Positions 7,316 through 14,923 of a stretch of 29,189 nt of DNA are shown here, one piece after another. The stretch is from Clostridium sp. (GTDB lineage Bacteria > Bacillota > Clostridia > Lachnospirales > Lachnospiraceae), in assembly GCA_004554205.1 (NCBI GenBank), contig SFNH01000008.1, forward strand, positions 1 through 29,189, given 5' to 3'. Every line of letters begins with the position of its first letter. Position 1 is the stretch's first letter. The notes below the pieces were generated by a model. It was given only the letters and a program-made list of their open reading frames with translations. It ran no database searches and was not told the origin of the DNA. Position numbers and translations under genes: made by a program.

Positions 7316-8127
7316 GCTTATTACTTTGCAGACAGGAAGATGTGACAAGCCCCTATTATGTGGAGGATCTTGGGATTTCCCTGTATTCCTCCCAGGAGCT
7401 TTCCTATGTGGTCTACCAGTACCCGCTCTTAGTGATGGACGGGTTTGTAGGGGAGAGGCTTTTGGAGTTTTTGAGGGATCAGCTAAACCAGGGCTTTCTG
7501 GCTCTTAAGCTGGAGCGATGGATAAAGAGCGGCGGAGATCCGGACGAGACGCTGATCATGATCTTGCAGGAATGCGATTACTACAGCCCGACGGAGATCT
7601 CCGCGTACAGGCAGAAGGTTGCGGGGCTCCGCAAAAAGCACCCTGCCGAGTACGGGAAGATGAAGGCGGATATGCTGTTTTCCATGCGACAGTACGCGCG
7701 TGCGGCAGCACGGTATCAGGAGCTTTTGGAGCTCCCCGATGATGCGGTCTCGGACGAGAGGTTTAGGGGCTGTGTCTTAAATGATCTGGGAGCCTGCTAC
7801 GCGAGGATGTTTCAGACAGGGCGCGCATTTGAGGCGTTTGAAGGGGCGTACGCACGCCTGCCGGATGAGAAGGTGTTAAAGCACCTCTATTTCCTTACAA
7901 AGATCGATCCCGCTCTCACGCTGGGCGACCGCCTTAAAGCCATGGTAACAGGGGAGCTGGCGGAGAAGTGGGACGGCGAGATACAAAGTGCCCGCGAGGC
8001 GGCAGAGCAGTCGGAGCAGGTCGCCGGGCTTAAAAGACTGTTTGGGCGCGACCCGATCAAGCGCCAGGCGGGTGAGGCAGGCCTTTTAAAGCGCTGGAAG
8101 CAGGAGTACCGGGCGATGATGCGATGA
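7312..8127 (+). CDS. Small TPR-like protein of the DUF5717/DUF5716 cluster
   Basis: The product is 271 aa and cytosolic. Residues 1-110 form a mixed domain of no known family that I recognise (begins LLLCRQEDVTSPYYVEDLGI). Residues about 115-195 contain two or three TPR-like helical hairpins (KADMLFSMRQYARAAARYQELL and NDLGACYARMFQTGRAFEAFEGAYARLP). The last 70 residues are charged and helical. It begins inside the stop codon of the Hsp70-like gene through a 4-nt ATGA overlap, so the two proteins are probably made in fixed ratio. TPR proteins often act as partners of Hsp70s, so a co-chaperone-like role is a reasonable inference but not shown. valS follows 58 bp downstream. Confidence 0.8.
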   Translation: MSLLLCRQEDVTSPYYVEDLGISLYSSQELSYVVYQYPLLVMDGFVGERLLEFLRDQLNQGFLALKLERWIKSGGDPDETLIMILQECDYYSPTEISAYRQKVAGLRKKHPAEYGKMKADMLFSMRQYARAAARYQELLELPDDAVSDERFRGCVLNDLGACYARMFQTGRAFEAFEGAYARLPDEKVLKHLYFLTKIDPALTLGDRLKAMVTGELAEKWDGEIQSAREAAEQSEQVAGLKRLFGRDPIKRQAGEAGLLKRWKQEYRAMMR

Positions 8128-8185
8128 TGCATCCTTTTGTCACAGGCGGCACGCCGAATAAATATTCACAGGAAAGGAAACAACC

Positions 8186-10840
8186 ATGAAAGAACTGCAA
8201 AAGACTTATGATCCGTCTGCCATTGAGGAAAAGCTCTATCAGAAATGGCTGGACAACAAATATTTTCACGCGGACGCTGCGCGCGGAAAGCGGGAGGGGA
8301 AGAAGCCCTTTACCATTGTGATGCCTCCGCCGAACATTACGGGGCAGCTTCACATGGGTCATGCCCTGGACAATACCATGCAGGACATCCTGACCCGCTA
8401 CAAGAGGATGCAGGGCTATGAGACGCTGTGGCAGCCGGGTACGGATCACGCGGCGATCGCCACCGAGGTGAAGGTCATTGACAAGCTTAAGAAGGAGGGC
8501 GTCGATAAGCAGGATCTCGGCCGCGACGGCTTTCTTGAGGCGTGCTGGGACTGGAAGAAGGAGTACGGTGCGCGGATCATCAAACAGCTTCATAAGATGG
8601 GTTCCTCGGCGGACTGGGACAGAGAGCGCTTCACCATGGATCAGGGCTGCTCCGACGCAGTTCTCGAGGTGTTTGTCAAGCTGTATGAGAAGGGCTATAT
8701 CTACAAGGGCTCCCGCATCATCAACTGGTGCCCGGTGTGCCGGACCTCGATCTCCGACGCGGAGGTGGAGCATGAGGAGCAGGACGGCTTTTTCTGGCAT
8801 ATCAATTATCCGATCGCAGGCGAGGAGGGTCGCTTCGTGGAGATCGCGACCACCCGCCCGGAGACGCTGCTCGGCGATACCGCCGTTGCCGTAAATCCGG
8901 CGGATGCGCGCTACAAGGATCTGATCGGCAAGACCCTGAGACTGCCGTTGACCGACCGTGAGATCCCGGTGATCGCGGATGAGTATGTGGATAAGGAGTT
9001 CGGAACGGGCTGCGTGAAGATCACACCGGCCCACGACCCCAACGACTTTGAGGTGGGACGCCGCCATGACCTTGCGGAGATCTGCATCATGCATGACGAT
9101 GCGACGATCGACTGCCCGGGGAGCAAATACGACGGCATGGACCGCTACGAGGCGCGAAAGGCGATGGTCGAGGATTTAAAGGAACAGGGGCTGCTTGTGA
9201 AGGTGGTTCCCCACTCCCACAATGTGGGAACCCACGACCGCTGCAAGACCACCGTGGAGCCGATGGTGAAGCAGCAGTGGTTCGTGCGCATGGAGGAGAT
9301 GGCAAAGCCGGCGATCGCGGCGCTAAAGAGCGGCGAGCTGAAATTTGTGCCGGAGAGCTTCGGGAAGACGTATCTTCACTGGCTGGAGGGCATACGCGAC
9401 TGGTGTATTTCCAGACAGCTCTGGTGGGGGCACCGCATCCCGGCTTACTACTGTGAGGAGTGCGGTGAGATCACCGTGGCAAAGTCCATGCCGGAGAAAT
9501 GCCCAAAATGCGGCTGCACGCATTTAAAGCAGGACGAGGATACGCTTGATACATGGTTTTCCTCCGCCCTGTGGCCGTTCTCGACGCTCGGCTGGCCGGA
9601 AAAGACGGAGGAGCTTGCGTATTTCTATCCGACGGATGTGCTTGTGACCGGGTACGATATCATTTTCTTCTGGGTTATCCGCATGGTATTTTCCGGAATC
9701 GAGCAGACCGGGAAATGCCCGTTCCACACCGTCCTGATCCACGGCCTAGTCCGCGACAGTCAGGGTCGGAAGATGAGCAAGTCTCTGGGGAACGGCATCG
9801 ATCCGCTCGAGGTCATTGATAAGTACGGCGCGGACGCTCTGCGCATGACGCTGATTACGGGCAACGCCCCCGGGAACGATATGCGCTTCTACTGGGAGCG
9901 CGTCGAGGCGAGCAGGAACTTCGCGAACAAGGTGTGGAACGCCTCGCGCTTCATTATGATGAACATGGAGAAAGCGCCGGCGCTCAACGTGTCTCTGACA
10001 GAGCTTACGATGGCGGATAAATGGATTCTCTCCAAGGTGAACACGCTGGCGAAGGGTGTGACGGAGAACCTTGACAGGTTCGAGCTCGGCATCGCGCTCC
10101 AGAAGGTCTACGATTTTATCTGGGAGGAGTTCTGCGACTGGTACATCGAGATGGTGAAGCCGCGCCTGTGGAGCGATGAGGACAGTACAAAATCAGCCGC
10201 GCTGTGGACGTTAAAGACAGTGTTAAACAATTCCCTAAAGCTTTTGCACCCGTATATGCCGTTTATCACCGAGGAGATATTCTGCAATTTGCAGGATGAG
10301 GAAGAATCGATCATGATCTCGTCCTGGCCGGAGTACCGGGTAGACTGGAATTTCGCAAAAGAGGAGCACGATGTTGAGACCATCAAGGAGGCAGTCCGCG
10401 CGATCCGCAATGTGCGCACCTCGATGAATGTGCCGCCGAGCAGGAAAGCGACCGTATTTGTAGTCTCGAAACAGCAGGAGCTTCTCGACATTTTCGCGCG
10501 AAGCAGGGTGTTCTTCGCGACGCTCGGCTATGCGGGCGAGGTGATTCTTAAGCAGGACAAGACGGGTATCAGCGACGACGCGGTATCCGTGGTGATCCCC
10601 CATGCCTCCATCTACATCCCGCTTGCGGAGCTTGTCGATGTGGCGAAGGAGACGGAGCGCCTTATGAAGGAGAAGGAACGCCTAAGCGGCGAGCTCGCCC
10701 GCGTAAACGGTATGCTGTCAAACGAGCGGTTCTTAAGCAAGGCACCGGAGGCGAAGATCGCCGAGGAGAAGGAGAAGCTTAAGAAATATACCCAGATGAT
10801 GGAGCAGGTGGAGGCACATCTTCTGCAGCTAAAGTCATAA
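8186..10840 (+). CDS. valS: Valyl-tRNA synthetase
   Basis: This class Ia synthetase charges tRNA-Val with valine at the expense of ATP and edits misactivated threonine. The length of 884 aa is typical. The HIGH motif is HMGH at residues 56-59 (PPPNITGQLHMGHAL) and KMSKS is at 529-533. Cysteine pairs CPVC (about 187-190) and CEEC/CPKC (about 418-440) look like zinc sites. The last 65 residues form the long valS coiled coil (ETERLMKEKERLSGEL). The ATG has AGGAAAGGA upstream. No T-box leader fits in the 58 bp before it, so it may be co-transcribed with the preceding chaperone-like cluster or use a weak promoter containing TTGTCA near 8138. A 45-aa gene and a TPR/TM gene follow on the same strand. 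Confidence 0.97.
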   Translation: MKELQKTYDPSAIEEKLYQKWLDNKYFHADAARGKREGKKPFTIVMPPPNITGQLHMGHALDNTMQDILTRYKRMQGYETLWQPGTDHAAIATEVKVIDKLKKEGVDKQDLGRDGFLEACWDWKKEYGARIIKQLHKMGSSADWDRERFTMDQGCSDAVLEVFVKLYEKGYIYKGSRIINWCPVCRTSISDAEVEHEEQDGFFWHINYPIAGEEGRFVEIATTRPETLLGDTAVAVNPADARYKDLIGKTLRLPLTDREIPVIADEYVDKEFGTGCVKITPAHDPNDFEVGRRHDLAEICIMHDDATIDCPGSKYDGMDRYEARKAMVEDLKEQGLLVKVVPHSHNVGTHDRCKTTVEPMVKQQWFVRMEEMAKPAIAALKSGELKFVPESFGKTYLHWLEGIRDWCISRQLWWGHRIPAYYCEECGEITVAKSMPEKCPKCGCTHLKQDEDTLDTWFSSALWPFSTLGWPEKTEELAYFYPTDVLVTGYDIIFFWVIRMVFSGIEQTGKCPFHTVLIHGLVRDSQGRKMSKSLGNGIDPLEVIDKYGADALRMTLITGNAPGNDMRFYWERVEASRNFANKVWNASRFIMMNMEKAPALNVSLTELTMADKWILSKVNTLAKGVTENLDRFELGIALQKVYDFIWEEFCDWYIEMVKPRLWSDEDSTKSAALWTLKTVLNNSLKLLHPYMPFITEEIFCNLQDEEESIMISSWPEYRVDWNFAKEEHDVETIKEAVRAIRNVRTSMNVPPSRKATVFVVSKQQELLDIFARSRVFFATLGYAGEVILKQDKTGISDDAVSVVIPHASIYIPLAELVDVAKETERLMKEKERLSGELARVNGMLSNERFLSKAPEAKIAEEKEKLKKYTQMMEQVEAHLLQLKS

Positions 10841-10879
10841 GGGGGATTGCGGCCGCATATATTACAAGGAGGAATGGCG

Positions 10880-11017
10880 ATGCTGGACTTTGAAAAGGAA
10901 CTCAGCCGATTCAGGCCAAGCCTTGAGGTGGGCGATGTGGAAGCGGCGATTGTGAATGAGGATGTCACCGATATGACAGATCTGATGGTGCAGCTTCTGA
11001 AAGAGAAAAAAGAGTAA
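10880..11017 (+). CDS. Small conserved-looking 45-aa protein
   Basis: This short gene has a textbook AAGGAGG site (10866-10872) seven bases before its ATG; an ATG at 10874 is too close to that site. The product begins MLDFEKELSRFRPSLEV and ends LMVQLLKEKKE. It is acidic, helical and soluble, with no membrane segment and no family I can name. The 11-bp gap to the downstream TPR/TM gene and the 39-bp gap from valS place it firmly in one transcript. The strong ribosome site and tight packing make it a real gene. A role with the next protein is likely from position alone. Confidence 0.75.
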   Translation: MLDFEKELSRFRPSLEVGDVEAAIVNEDVTDMTDLMVQLLKEKKE

Positions 11018-11028
11018 GGCGGTAGACG

Positions 11029-12336
11029 ATGGAAACAGAGAGAAAGAACCGCCGGATTGCGAACGCCTACTATAACCTGGGACTTGACAAGGCGAAAAAC
11101 CGGGATCTGACCGGAGCCGTTGCTGCCTTAAAGAAAGCCCTGCGTTTTGACAAGTTCCAGACGGATGCGAGGAATCTGCTCGGCCTTATCTACAATGAGA
11201 TGGGAGAGGTGGGGGCGGCCCTGACCCAGTGGGTCATCAGCGCCAACTTAAAACAGACGGACAATCTGGCAGAGGAATATCTCGGCAGGATTCACGAGAC
11301 AAAAGGCTATCTCGATGTGGCGGATCAGGCGGCAAAAAAATACAATCAGGCGCTTGTTTACGCCTGCAATGACAATGAGGATCTCGCTGTGCCTCTGCTC
11401 GTGCGCATGTTGGACGACTTCCCGAATTATGTGAAGGCGCAGGAGCTTCTGGCGCTTTTGTATATCCATCAGGAGGACTATATCAAGGCGGGACGGTGTC
11501 TGTATCAGGCGCTGAAGGTAGACTGCTACAGTCCTCTGGCGCAGCGCTACATGGTGATTGCCAAGCAGGGGACAGGGCGCGCTGAGGTGGAGAAGCGGAA
11601 GATGAAAAACGCGTTCTCCCACCGGCAGATGCAGGACGATGACATTATCCTGCCGCCCAGCTATAAGGAGAATACCGGATGGCAGTCAGTGCTCAATATC
11701 CTTGTGGGACTGCTGCTCGGGGCGATGGTCATCTTCTTTCTCGTCATGCCGGCAAGCTCCGAGTCCATGAACGCGAAGCACAATCAGGAGCTTCGGGCGA
11801 AGCTTGAGCTTGTGAACAGCAAAAACATCGAGATTGATGAGCTGAATCGGCAGCTTGAGGCTGCCGTACAGGCTAAGGCTAAGGCGGAGGCCGATCTTGC
11901 GGCGCTTGCGAGCGACAACGGCGGTGTCTTAAGCCAGTATCAGAATCTGGTGAGAATTTTACAGGCATACCGGGACAATGACATGAGGACAGCGGCGCTT
12001 GTGTATACGCAGACCGATATGGAGGCGCTCGCGGGCGGAGGAGTCGATCAGACCATTGCGTGGATACACGCGGATATGGCGGAAAACGGCTACCGGACGA
12101 TGATGGAGATGGGAGACGAGGCCATGAACGCCGAAAACGGCGCAGCGCAGGCGATCGTTTACTATCAGAAGAGCCTTGGGATTCGCCCGGAAAATCCGGA
12201 GGTCATTTATAAGCTGGGACTGGCATATCATGTGACGGGGGATACGGACACAGCGAACCGGTATTTCGGCGACGTGATCATGAATTATCCGGATTCGGAG
12301 TATGCGGCTGATGCGAAGGCCTGGAGAGGCTATTGA
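11029..12336 (+). CDS. Membrane-anchored TPR / coiled-coil protein
   Basis: The product is 435 aa. TPR-like repeats fill residues 10-175 (NAYYNLGLDKAKNRDLTGAV, NLLGLIYNEMGEVGAAL and similar). A single hydrophobic helix lies at about 220-241 (VLNILVGLLLGAMVIFFLVM), an alanine-, lysine- and glutamate-rich coiled coil at about 245-300, and another TPR pair at about 355-430 (AIVYYQKSLGIRPENPEVIY). With no N-terminal signal, the first TPR block should face the cytosol and the coiled coil plus last TPRs the outside. This could link a cytoplasmic complex to the cell wall or septum; the function is unknown. It is the last gene before the terminator at 12361-12401. The AAGGCGG site before the start is weak, consistent with coupling to the 45-aa gene. 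Confidence 0.85.
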   Translation: METERKNRRIANAYYNLGLDKAKNRDLTGAVAALKKALRFDKFQTDARNLLGLIYNEMGEVGAALTQWVISANLKQTDNLAEEYLGRIHETKGYLDVADQAAKKYNQALVYACNDNEDLAVPLLVRMLDDFPNYVKAQELLALLYIHQEDYIKAGRCLYQALKVDCYSPLAQRYMVIAKQGTGRAEVEKRKMKNAFSHRQMQDDDIILPPSYKENTGWQSVLNILVGLLLGAMVIFFLVMPASSESMNAKHNQELRAKLELVNSKNIEIDELNRQLEAAVQAKAKAEADLAALASDNGGVLSQYQNLVRILQAYRDNDMRTAALVYTQTDMEALAGGGVDQTIAWIHADMAENGYRTMMEMGDEAMNAENGAAQAIVYYQKSLGIRPENPEVIYKLGLAYHVTGDTDTANRYFGDVIMNYPDSEYAADAKAWRGY

Positions 12337-12360
12337 CGAAACATAAGAGAGTTGATAAGA

Positions 12361-12401
12361 GACACGACAGAATGAATCAAAATTTCTGCCGTGTCCTTTT
12401 T
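12361..12401 (+). terminator. Intrinsic terminator after the TPR/TM gene
   Basis: The stem GACACG-A-CAG (12361-12370) pairs with CTG-C-CGTGTC (12386-12395) with one A-C mismatch, followed by T5 at 12397-12401. It closes the long run that starts at 2487. The T-tract runs directly into the CATAGGA hairpin of the next repeat element. Confidence 0.75.
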
Positions 12402-12525
12402 GTTTCATAGGAAAGTTCGTCCTATGAAACAAAAACGCTCCGCTTAGGATGCGCACTCCGCGCTTGGGAAATAGGCTGCTGAGGCAGCCGCTTAAGGCGC
12501 GAGAGTTCCGCAAGCGGAACTCTTT
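12397..12525. repeat. Multi-hairpin repeat element (copy B, about 125 bp)
   Basis: This is the reverse complement of 1490-1616. It starts with a near-perfect hairpin (TTTGTTTCATAGGA, AAGTTCG, TCCTATGAAACAAA), contains GGCTGC/GCAGCC, and ends with AGAGTTCCGC-AA-GCGGAACTCT (12502-12523) plus TT. It fills most of the intergenic space between the TPR/TM gene and spoIIAA. The last hairpin also works as a weak plus-strand terminator just before the spoIIA promoter. Confidence 0.8.
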
Positions 12526-12538
12526 GTTCTAGTCGAAT
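12513..12538 (+). promoter_or_regulatory. Candidate SigH promoter of the spoIIA operon
   Basis: GTCGAAT (12532-12538) fits the Bacillus SigH -10 consensus RNNGAAT exactly. Ten bases upstream AGCGGAACT (12513-12521) matches most of the -35 consensus RNAGGAWWW; the usual spacer is 11-12 bp. SigH control of spoIIA is established in B. subtilis. The -35 part falls inside the right arm of the repeat hairpin. The short spacer and mismatches keep confidence low. Confidence 0.4.
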
Positions 12539-12578
12539 TATGACAGTTTTTTTAAGAAAATAATAAGGAGCGATCAAT

Positions 12579-12920
12579 ATGGCTGAACAGACATTTACCT
12601 ACGAGGCGAGAGGACAGGTTCTTGTGATCCATCTTCCGAAGGAGCTTGATCATCACAACTGCCGGAATTTAAAGTATGAGACGGATCTTCTGATGGCGGA
12701 GAATTATATCAATAAAGTGGTGTTCGATTTTTCGCGGACAGAATTTATGGATTCTTCCGGTATCGGAATTCTGTTAAACCGGTATAAACAGATGGCGCAA
12801 AACGGCGGCCGGGTGACTCTGTACGGGGTAAATACCCAGGTGGGACGGATTCTTGCCGTGGGCGGCATCGGGAAGCTGATGGAGCATTTTGATTCAAAGG
12901 AAGCGGCGATCGCGGGATAA
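12579..12920 (+). CDS. spoIIAA: Anti-sigma F factor antagonist SpoIIAA
   Basis: This STAS-domain protein releases SigF from SpoIIAB in the forespore; its activity depends on dephosphorylation of a serine by SpoIIE. The 113-aa length is normal for the family. The phospho-site motif DSSGIG is at residues 58-63 (S59/S60), preceded by the STAS strand VVFDFSRTEFM. The ATG at 12579 has AAGGAG eight bases upstream. The gene is first in the classic spoIIAA-spoIIAB-sigF order, and spoIIAB starts 22 bp after its stop. The candidate SigH promoter at 12513-12538 precedes it. The context of sigF makes this SpoIIAA rather than an RsbV-type paralogue. Confidence 0.95.
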   Translation: MAEQTFTYEARGQVLVIHLPKELDHHNCRNLKYETDLLMAENYINKVVFDFSRTEFMDSSGIGILLNRYKQMAQNGGRVTLYGVNTQVGRILAVGGIGKLMEHFDSKEAAIAG

Positions 12921-12942
12921 AGGAAGCGGGAGGATAAGAATC

Positions 12943-13359
12943 ATGGAACATTTTAAGATGGAGCTTGAGAGTCTTTCAAAAAATGAGGAGTTTGCGCGGG
13001 TTGTCGTGGCGGTGTTTATGAGCCGTTTAGACCCCACCATCGAGGAGGTAGAGGATGTGAAGACGGCCGTCTCCGAGGCGGTCACAAACGCTGAGATCCA
13101 CGGGTACAGGGGAGGTCCGGGAAGTATCTTTGTGGAGGTGGAGACAGAGGGAAAGGAGCTTACGATCCGCGTGCGCGACACAGGCGTGGGAATCCGGGAT
13201 GTGGAGAGAGCCATGCAGCCCATGTATACCACCGATAAAACCGGTGAGCGGTCCGGGATGGGCTTTTCCTTTATGGAGGCGTTCATGGATCAGGTTTATG
13301 TGGAGTCGGAGCCGGGGAAAGGGACGCTTGTAGTGATGAGAAAGAGAATCGGCAGGTGA
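12943..13359 (+). CDS. spoIIAB: Anti-sigma F factor / SpoIIAA kinase SpoIIAB
   Basis: SpoIIAB binds SigF and keeps it inactive in the predivisional cell, and phosphorylates SpoIIAA using ATP. The 138-aa product has the GHKL ATPase boxes: N-box SEAVTNAEIHGY (44-55, E46 and N49), G1 box RDTGVGI (78-84) and G2 box GERSGMGFSF (101-110). The ATG at 12943 is chosen because GGGAGGA sits eight bases before it; an in-frame TTG at 12889 lies inside spoIIAA. Its TGA overlaps a GTG in the sigF frame, so translation of the anti-sigma and the sigma factor is probably coupled. Confidence 0.96.
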   Translation: MEHFKMELESLSKNEEFARVVVAVFMSRLDPTIEEVEDVKTAVSEAVTNAEIHGYRGGPGSIFVEVETEGKELTIRVRDTGVGIRDVERAMQPMYTTDKTGERSGMGFSFMEAFMDQVYVESEPGKGTLVVMRKRIGR

Positions 13360-13364
13360 CGCCC

Positions 13365-14084
13365 ATGGAGGAAAAAAAGAGACTCCTGCGGCTCGCCCAC
13401 GAGGGAGACAGAGAGGCCAGAGACCGCCTTGTGATGGATAACGTGGGACTGGTCTGGAGCATTGTCCGGCACTTTGGCGGGCGCGGGTACGAGCTGGAGG
13501 ACTTATTTCAGATTGGCTGTGTGGGGCTTTTGAAGGCCATCGACAAGTTCAATCTCGATTTCGAGGTAAAGTTTTCCACATACGCGGTGCCGATGATCAC
13601 CGGCGAGATCAAGCGTTTCCTGCGGGATGACGGGATGATCAAGGTGAGCCGCTCCGTGAAGGAGCTTGGAATCCGTGTGAGGAGTGCGAGAGAAACGATG
13701 ACCGGAGAGCTCGGGAGAGAGCCGACGCTTACGGAGCTTTCTGAGCGGATTAAGGTCAGCCGTGAGGAGATCGCGGCGTCCATAGAGGCGGGGGCGGAGG
13801 TCGAATCCCTCTATAAGAATGTGGGAAACGGCGAGGAGCAGAACTTTTGTCTCATGGACAGGCTCTGCGACGAGCACGAGGAGCAGGAGCAGGTTTTAAA
13901 CCGGATCGTTTTAAGACAGATGCTCGCGCAGCTTTCCGACAAGGAGCGCGACATCATCATCCGCCGTTATTATGAAAATCAGACACAGAGCCGGATTGCG
14001 GCGGATCTTGGCATTTCCCAGGTTCAGGTATCAAGGCTTGAAAAAAAGATTCTGAAACAGATGCGGGAATATTTAAGCCCATAA
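13365..14084 (+). CDS. sigF: RNA polymerase sigma-F factor
   Basis: This is the forespore-specific early sigma factor. The 239-aa product has region 2 (EDLFQIGCVGLLKAIDKF at 45-62, FSTYAVPMITGEIKRFLRDD at 70-89), a region 3 segment, and a region 4 helix-turn-helix near the end (SRIAADLGISQVQVSRLEKK). The ATG at 13365 is preferred because AGGTGA (13354-13359) is five bases upstream; a GTG at 13356 overlapping the spoIIAB stop would add three residues. The last codons and the region just after the stop contain a SigG-type promoter driving the spoVA genes. Its partners SpoIIAA and SpoIIAB are encoded immediately upstream. Confidence 0.96.
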   Translation: MEEKKRLLRLAHEGDREARDRLVMDNVGLVWSIVRHFGGRGYELEDLFQIGCVGLLKAIDKFNLDFEVKFSTYAVPMITGEIKRFLRDDGMIKVSRSVKELGIRVRSARETMTGELGREPTLTELSERIKVSREEIAASIEAGAEVESLYKNVGNGEEQNFCLMDRLCDEHEEQEQVLNRIVLRQMLAQLSDKERDIIIRRYYENQTQSRIAADLGISQVQVSRLEKKILKQMREYLSP

Positions 14085-14096
14085 GTTCTCATACTA
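14067..14096 (+). promoter_or_regulatory. SigG-type promoter of the spoVA operon
   Basis: GAATA (14067-14071), a spacer of exactly 18 bp and CATACTA (14090-14096) match the B. subtilis SigG consensus (GNATR, 18, CATNMTA) at every defined position. The -35 box is inside the last codons of sigF. Transcription would start near 14103 and give the 51-aa gene and spoVAA through spoVAEB. SigG control of spoVA is established in B. subtilis. Confidence 0.8.
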
Positions 14097-14138
14097 AACC
14101 CGAAGTCCTGAATGCAGGCGGAAAGGGAAGTGAGAGCT

Positions 14139-14294
14139 ATGGGCTTTTTTAAATCCAAGGCAGGAATACTGGTTGTGCTTGCCTGCCTGGCGGTGATCGC
14201 CGCTGTGGTGTGGTTTACCGTGAGCGGTCAGAAGGGTGAGGCGGCGCCGGAGGGAACACTGGTAGAGTGGGGCGGCGGGGAGGTGGGAGCGTGA
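14139..14294 (+). CDS. Small membrane protein preceding spoVAA (51 aa, unknown)
   Basis: The start at 14139 is chosen from the GGGAAGTGAG purine run upstream; an in-frame ATG at 14112 lacks a ribosome site. The product begins MGFFKSKAGILVV, has one hydrophobic helix at about residues 9-32, and ends in a short Gly/Glu-rich tail. Its TGA overlaps the GTG start of spoVAA (GTGA), so the two are translationally coupled. It is the first gene after the SigG-type promoter, so it should be made in the forespore with the SpoVA channel proteins. I do not recognise a family. It is not one of the standard SpoVA subunits of Bacillus. Confidence 0.72.
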   Translation: MGFFKSKAGILVVLACLAVIAAVVWFTVSGQKGEAAPEGTLVEWGGGEVGA

Positions 14295-14923
14295 GCAGCA
14301 CGAAAACCGTCTATCTGAATCTGCGGGAGCTCACGGAGGTTCAGGAGCGCGATGTGTTTTTGAAGGATGTGGGAAGCGCTTACTGCAGCGACAAGGCAGT
14401 CCAGAGTAAGTGCAATGCATTGAAGGTAAAGACGATCCGCGATAAAAAGGGCAAAAAGTATGTGGAGAGCGCCCTCGACGTGATACGCGGTCTCGAGGCG
14501 CTCGATCCCGCGATCCAGGTAAACAATGTGGGGAAGGCGGAGTACATTATCAACTATAAGCCGCCTGAGAGCCCGAAGCTTTTGTGGCAGTGGGCGAAGA
14601 CCGTCTTTGTCTGCATTGTCTGTTTGTTCGGCGCGGCGTTTGCCATCATGACATTCAACAATGACGCGAGCGTCATGGATGTGTTCGGCGAGGTCTACCG
14701 GCTGATCACCGGGACGGAGTCGCCCGGCTTTACCGTTCTGGAGCTTTCGTACTCCATCGGGCTTGCGGCGGGGATCATCCTGTTCTTTAATCATTTTGCA
14801 AAGTGGAAGCTGAGCGCGGACCCGACGCCGCTTGAGGTGGAGATGCGTCTCTACGAGGAGAACATCAGCAAGACGTTAATTGAGAACAGCGCAAGAAAGG
14901 AGCAGGAGGTCGATGTTTCATAA
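14291..14923 (+). CDS. spoVAA: Stage V sporulation protein AA
   Basis: This is a subunit of the SpoVA system that moves dipicolinic acid into the forespore and out at germination. The 210-aa length matches the family (about 206 in B. subtilis). The soluble N-terminal domain spans about 1-95 (VYLNLRELTEVQERDVFLKDV), followed by membrane helices at about 101-121 and 148-168 and a charged C-terminal tail. The GTG at 14291 has GGGGAGG seven bases upstream and overlaps the previous stop, so the longer frame from 14267 is rejected. It overlaps the start of spoVAB by 11 bp. Assignment rests on sequence resemblance plus position directly behind the spoIIA operon. Confidence 0.9.
   Translation: MSSTKTVYLNLRELTEVQERDVFLKDVGSAYCSDKAVQSKCNALKVKTIRDKKGKKYVESALDVIRGLEALDPAIQVNNVGKAEYIINYKPPESPKLLWQWAKTVFVCIVCLFGAAFAIMTFNNDASVMDVFGEVYRLITGTESPGFTVLELSYSIGLAAGIILFFNHFAKWKLSADPTPLEVEMRLYEENISKTLIENSARKEQEVDVS

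Noticed and set aside
8057..9094. 345-aa minus-strand frame opposite valS
   Set aside because: It is a mirror frame of a GC-rich, strongly conserved gene, with no start signals and Arg/His-rich low-complexity sequence.
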